Source: Undibacterium hunanense (GTDB lineage Bacteria; Pseudomonadota; Gammaproteobacteria; Burkholderiales; Burkholderiaceae_D). From it: a stretch of DNA of 64,000 bases. Within the stretch, counting starts at the first letter, position 1; every line of letters begins with the position of its first letter. The position numbers were made by a program, and so were the translations under genes. The stretch covers positions 186,001 through 250,000 of the forward strand of contig NZ_JACOGF010000008.1 of assembly GCF_014284335.1 (NCBI RefSeq), written 5' to 3'. Of this stretch, positions 63,473 to 64,000 are shown piece after piece. The notes beneath the pieces were generated by a model, which saw nothing but the letters and a program-made list of their open reading frames with translations, made no database searches and was not told where the DNA came from.

Positions 63473-63496
63473 TACGTTTGGTCGTCGTAATAAAGT

Positions 63497-63527
63497 CTGC
63501 ATACAGAACGATTTTTTCTGTATGCAG
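63497..63527. terminator. hairpin between convergent genes
   Basis: CTGCATACAGAA (63497-63508) pairs perfectly with TTCTGTATGCAG (63516-63527). The loop holds four Ts; on the minus strand the stem is followed by ACTTTATT. A bidirectional terminator for kynA and the ATP-grasp-like gene is likely. Confidence 0.7.
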
Positions 63528-63541
63528 CGCTCATCATTAAT

Positions 63542-64000
63542 TCAAATGGTAAACGCTTCTTCCAATGCCAACACCAGCTTTTGCACATCCCCTGCGTAAA
63601 AACCGGATGAATTGAGTGTATTGATCTCTACTATTTTCAGACCATTTTCGGTGTCGCACACATCAATGACGAAAGCGTCATGTGGCTGCCATTCCTTTAT
63701 GCGCTCTTCTACATAGGATGTTAAACGATCATCTACGTCGCTAGAGTAAACTACACGGTCACCACGTTTATAAATGGACTTGGTAATGATACTGCCCTTA
63801 ATCACCCAAAAACGCGCTTCGCAATAAATCACGATGGGCTTGACGACTTGTATCATGGTCTGCGGCGTCAAACTACTGCCGTCTTCGAGTTTCAAATCAC
63901 AGACCAGCCGCTGCCAAGTCTCAAATTCATCCCGCGAAAATACACGCCCAGCAAAATACTTGGAGTCGTTGGTTGGTCGCACAAACATCAACTCTTCAGT
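63542..64000 (-). CDS. ATP-grasp-like protein, 5' end outside window
   Basis: The C-terminal ~152 residues of a gene that begins beyond the window; the frame is open to the last base. Seen are FVRPTNDSKYFAGRVF, a central strand WVIKGSIITKSIYKRGDRVV and, near the end, DAFVIDVCDTENGLKIVEINTLNSSGFY, in which the EIN pattern is the usual metal-binding part of ATP-grasp enzymes (DUF4343-type). A ligase role is likely but the substrate is unknown. Confidence 0.65.
   Translation of the reverse strand, partial: TEELMFVRPTNDSKYFAGRVFSRDEFETWQRLVCDLKLEDGSSLTPQTMIQVVKPIVIYCEARFWVIKGSIITKSIYKRGDRVVYSSDVDDRLTSYVEERIKEWQPHDAFVIDVCDTENGLKIVEINTLNSSGFYAGDVQKLVLALEEAFTI

Overview
The window looks like chromosome of a beta-proteobacterium of the order Burkholderiales, most likely Oxalobacteraceae (an Undibacterium/Janthinobacterium-like organism). 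This is inferred from moderate-to-high GC housekeeping genes (murJ, lepB, rsgA), a kynB-kynU/kynA cluster with a divergent Lrp-type regulator, a MacAB-TolC operon and several dispersed hairpin repeat families. No rRNA, tRNA, CRISPR array or intact transposase was seen. The genus assignment is a guess.

Layout. 1-3.9 kb: the tail of an operon like the bacterial alpha-2-macroglobulin (mag/yfa) operon, with one DUF2300 gene, two DUF2135 genes and a serine hydrolase. 3.9-7.3 kb: an AT-rich divergent pair, a DUF262-HNH (GmrSD-like) protein and a one-motif phospholipase-D-type protein, which looks like a defence module. 7.5-9.0 kb: three small unknown genes. 9.0-13.9 kb: a tripartite efflux operon (TolC-like lipoprotein, MacA, MacB) behind a palindrome-bearing promoter. 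14-20.4 kb: a SHOCT protein, an alpha/beta hydrolase, a YCII protein and two tandem family-9 pectate lyases. 20.7-24.7 kb: signal peptidase I, MurJ and a TPR-glycosyltransferase protein. 25-31.7 kb: a flavin reductase-like protein, a serine hydrolase, a small AT-rich patch with an immunity-like gene, and a LysR gene divergent from a split chromate transporter.

32-36 kb is an AT-rich run of small membrane or secreted proteins, mostly on the minus strand. 36-39.8 kb holds a Nudix hydrolase, a LuxR-type solo regulator, an outer-membrane-like protein carrying a hexapeptide minisatellite, and a DUF5675 gene closed by a clear terminator. 41.4-43.3 kb is a single AT-rich gene joining an OLD/ABC-type ATPase to a SAM-methyltransferase domain. 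This fusion and the DUF262/PLD pair are the best candidates for undescribed systems. 45-47.2 kb has a YeeE/YedE sulfur-transport pair with a FadL-type porin. 47.6-50.8 kb has two serine hydrolases and an AraC regulator. 51-58.9 kb contains a polysaccharide deacetylase, RsgA, a glycine-zipper protein, a lone GspF-like protein and an MBL-fold hydrolase. 59-63.5 kb holds the tryptophan-to-anthranilate pathway (kynR, kynB, kynU, kynA). The window ends inside an ATP-grasp-like gene.

Repeats are a second theme. A structured 270-320 bp MITE-like element occurs in two full inverted copies (54.2 and 56.9 kb) and one fragment (24.95 kb), the full copies nested in other inverted repeats. A 'cacagag' inverted-repeat element flanks kynBU. 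Several REP-like hairpin pairs fill intergenic gaps.
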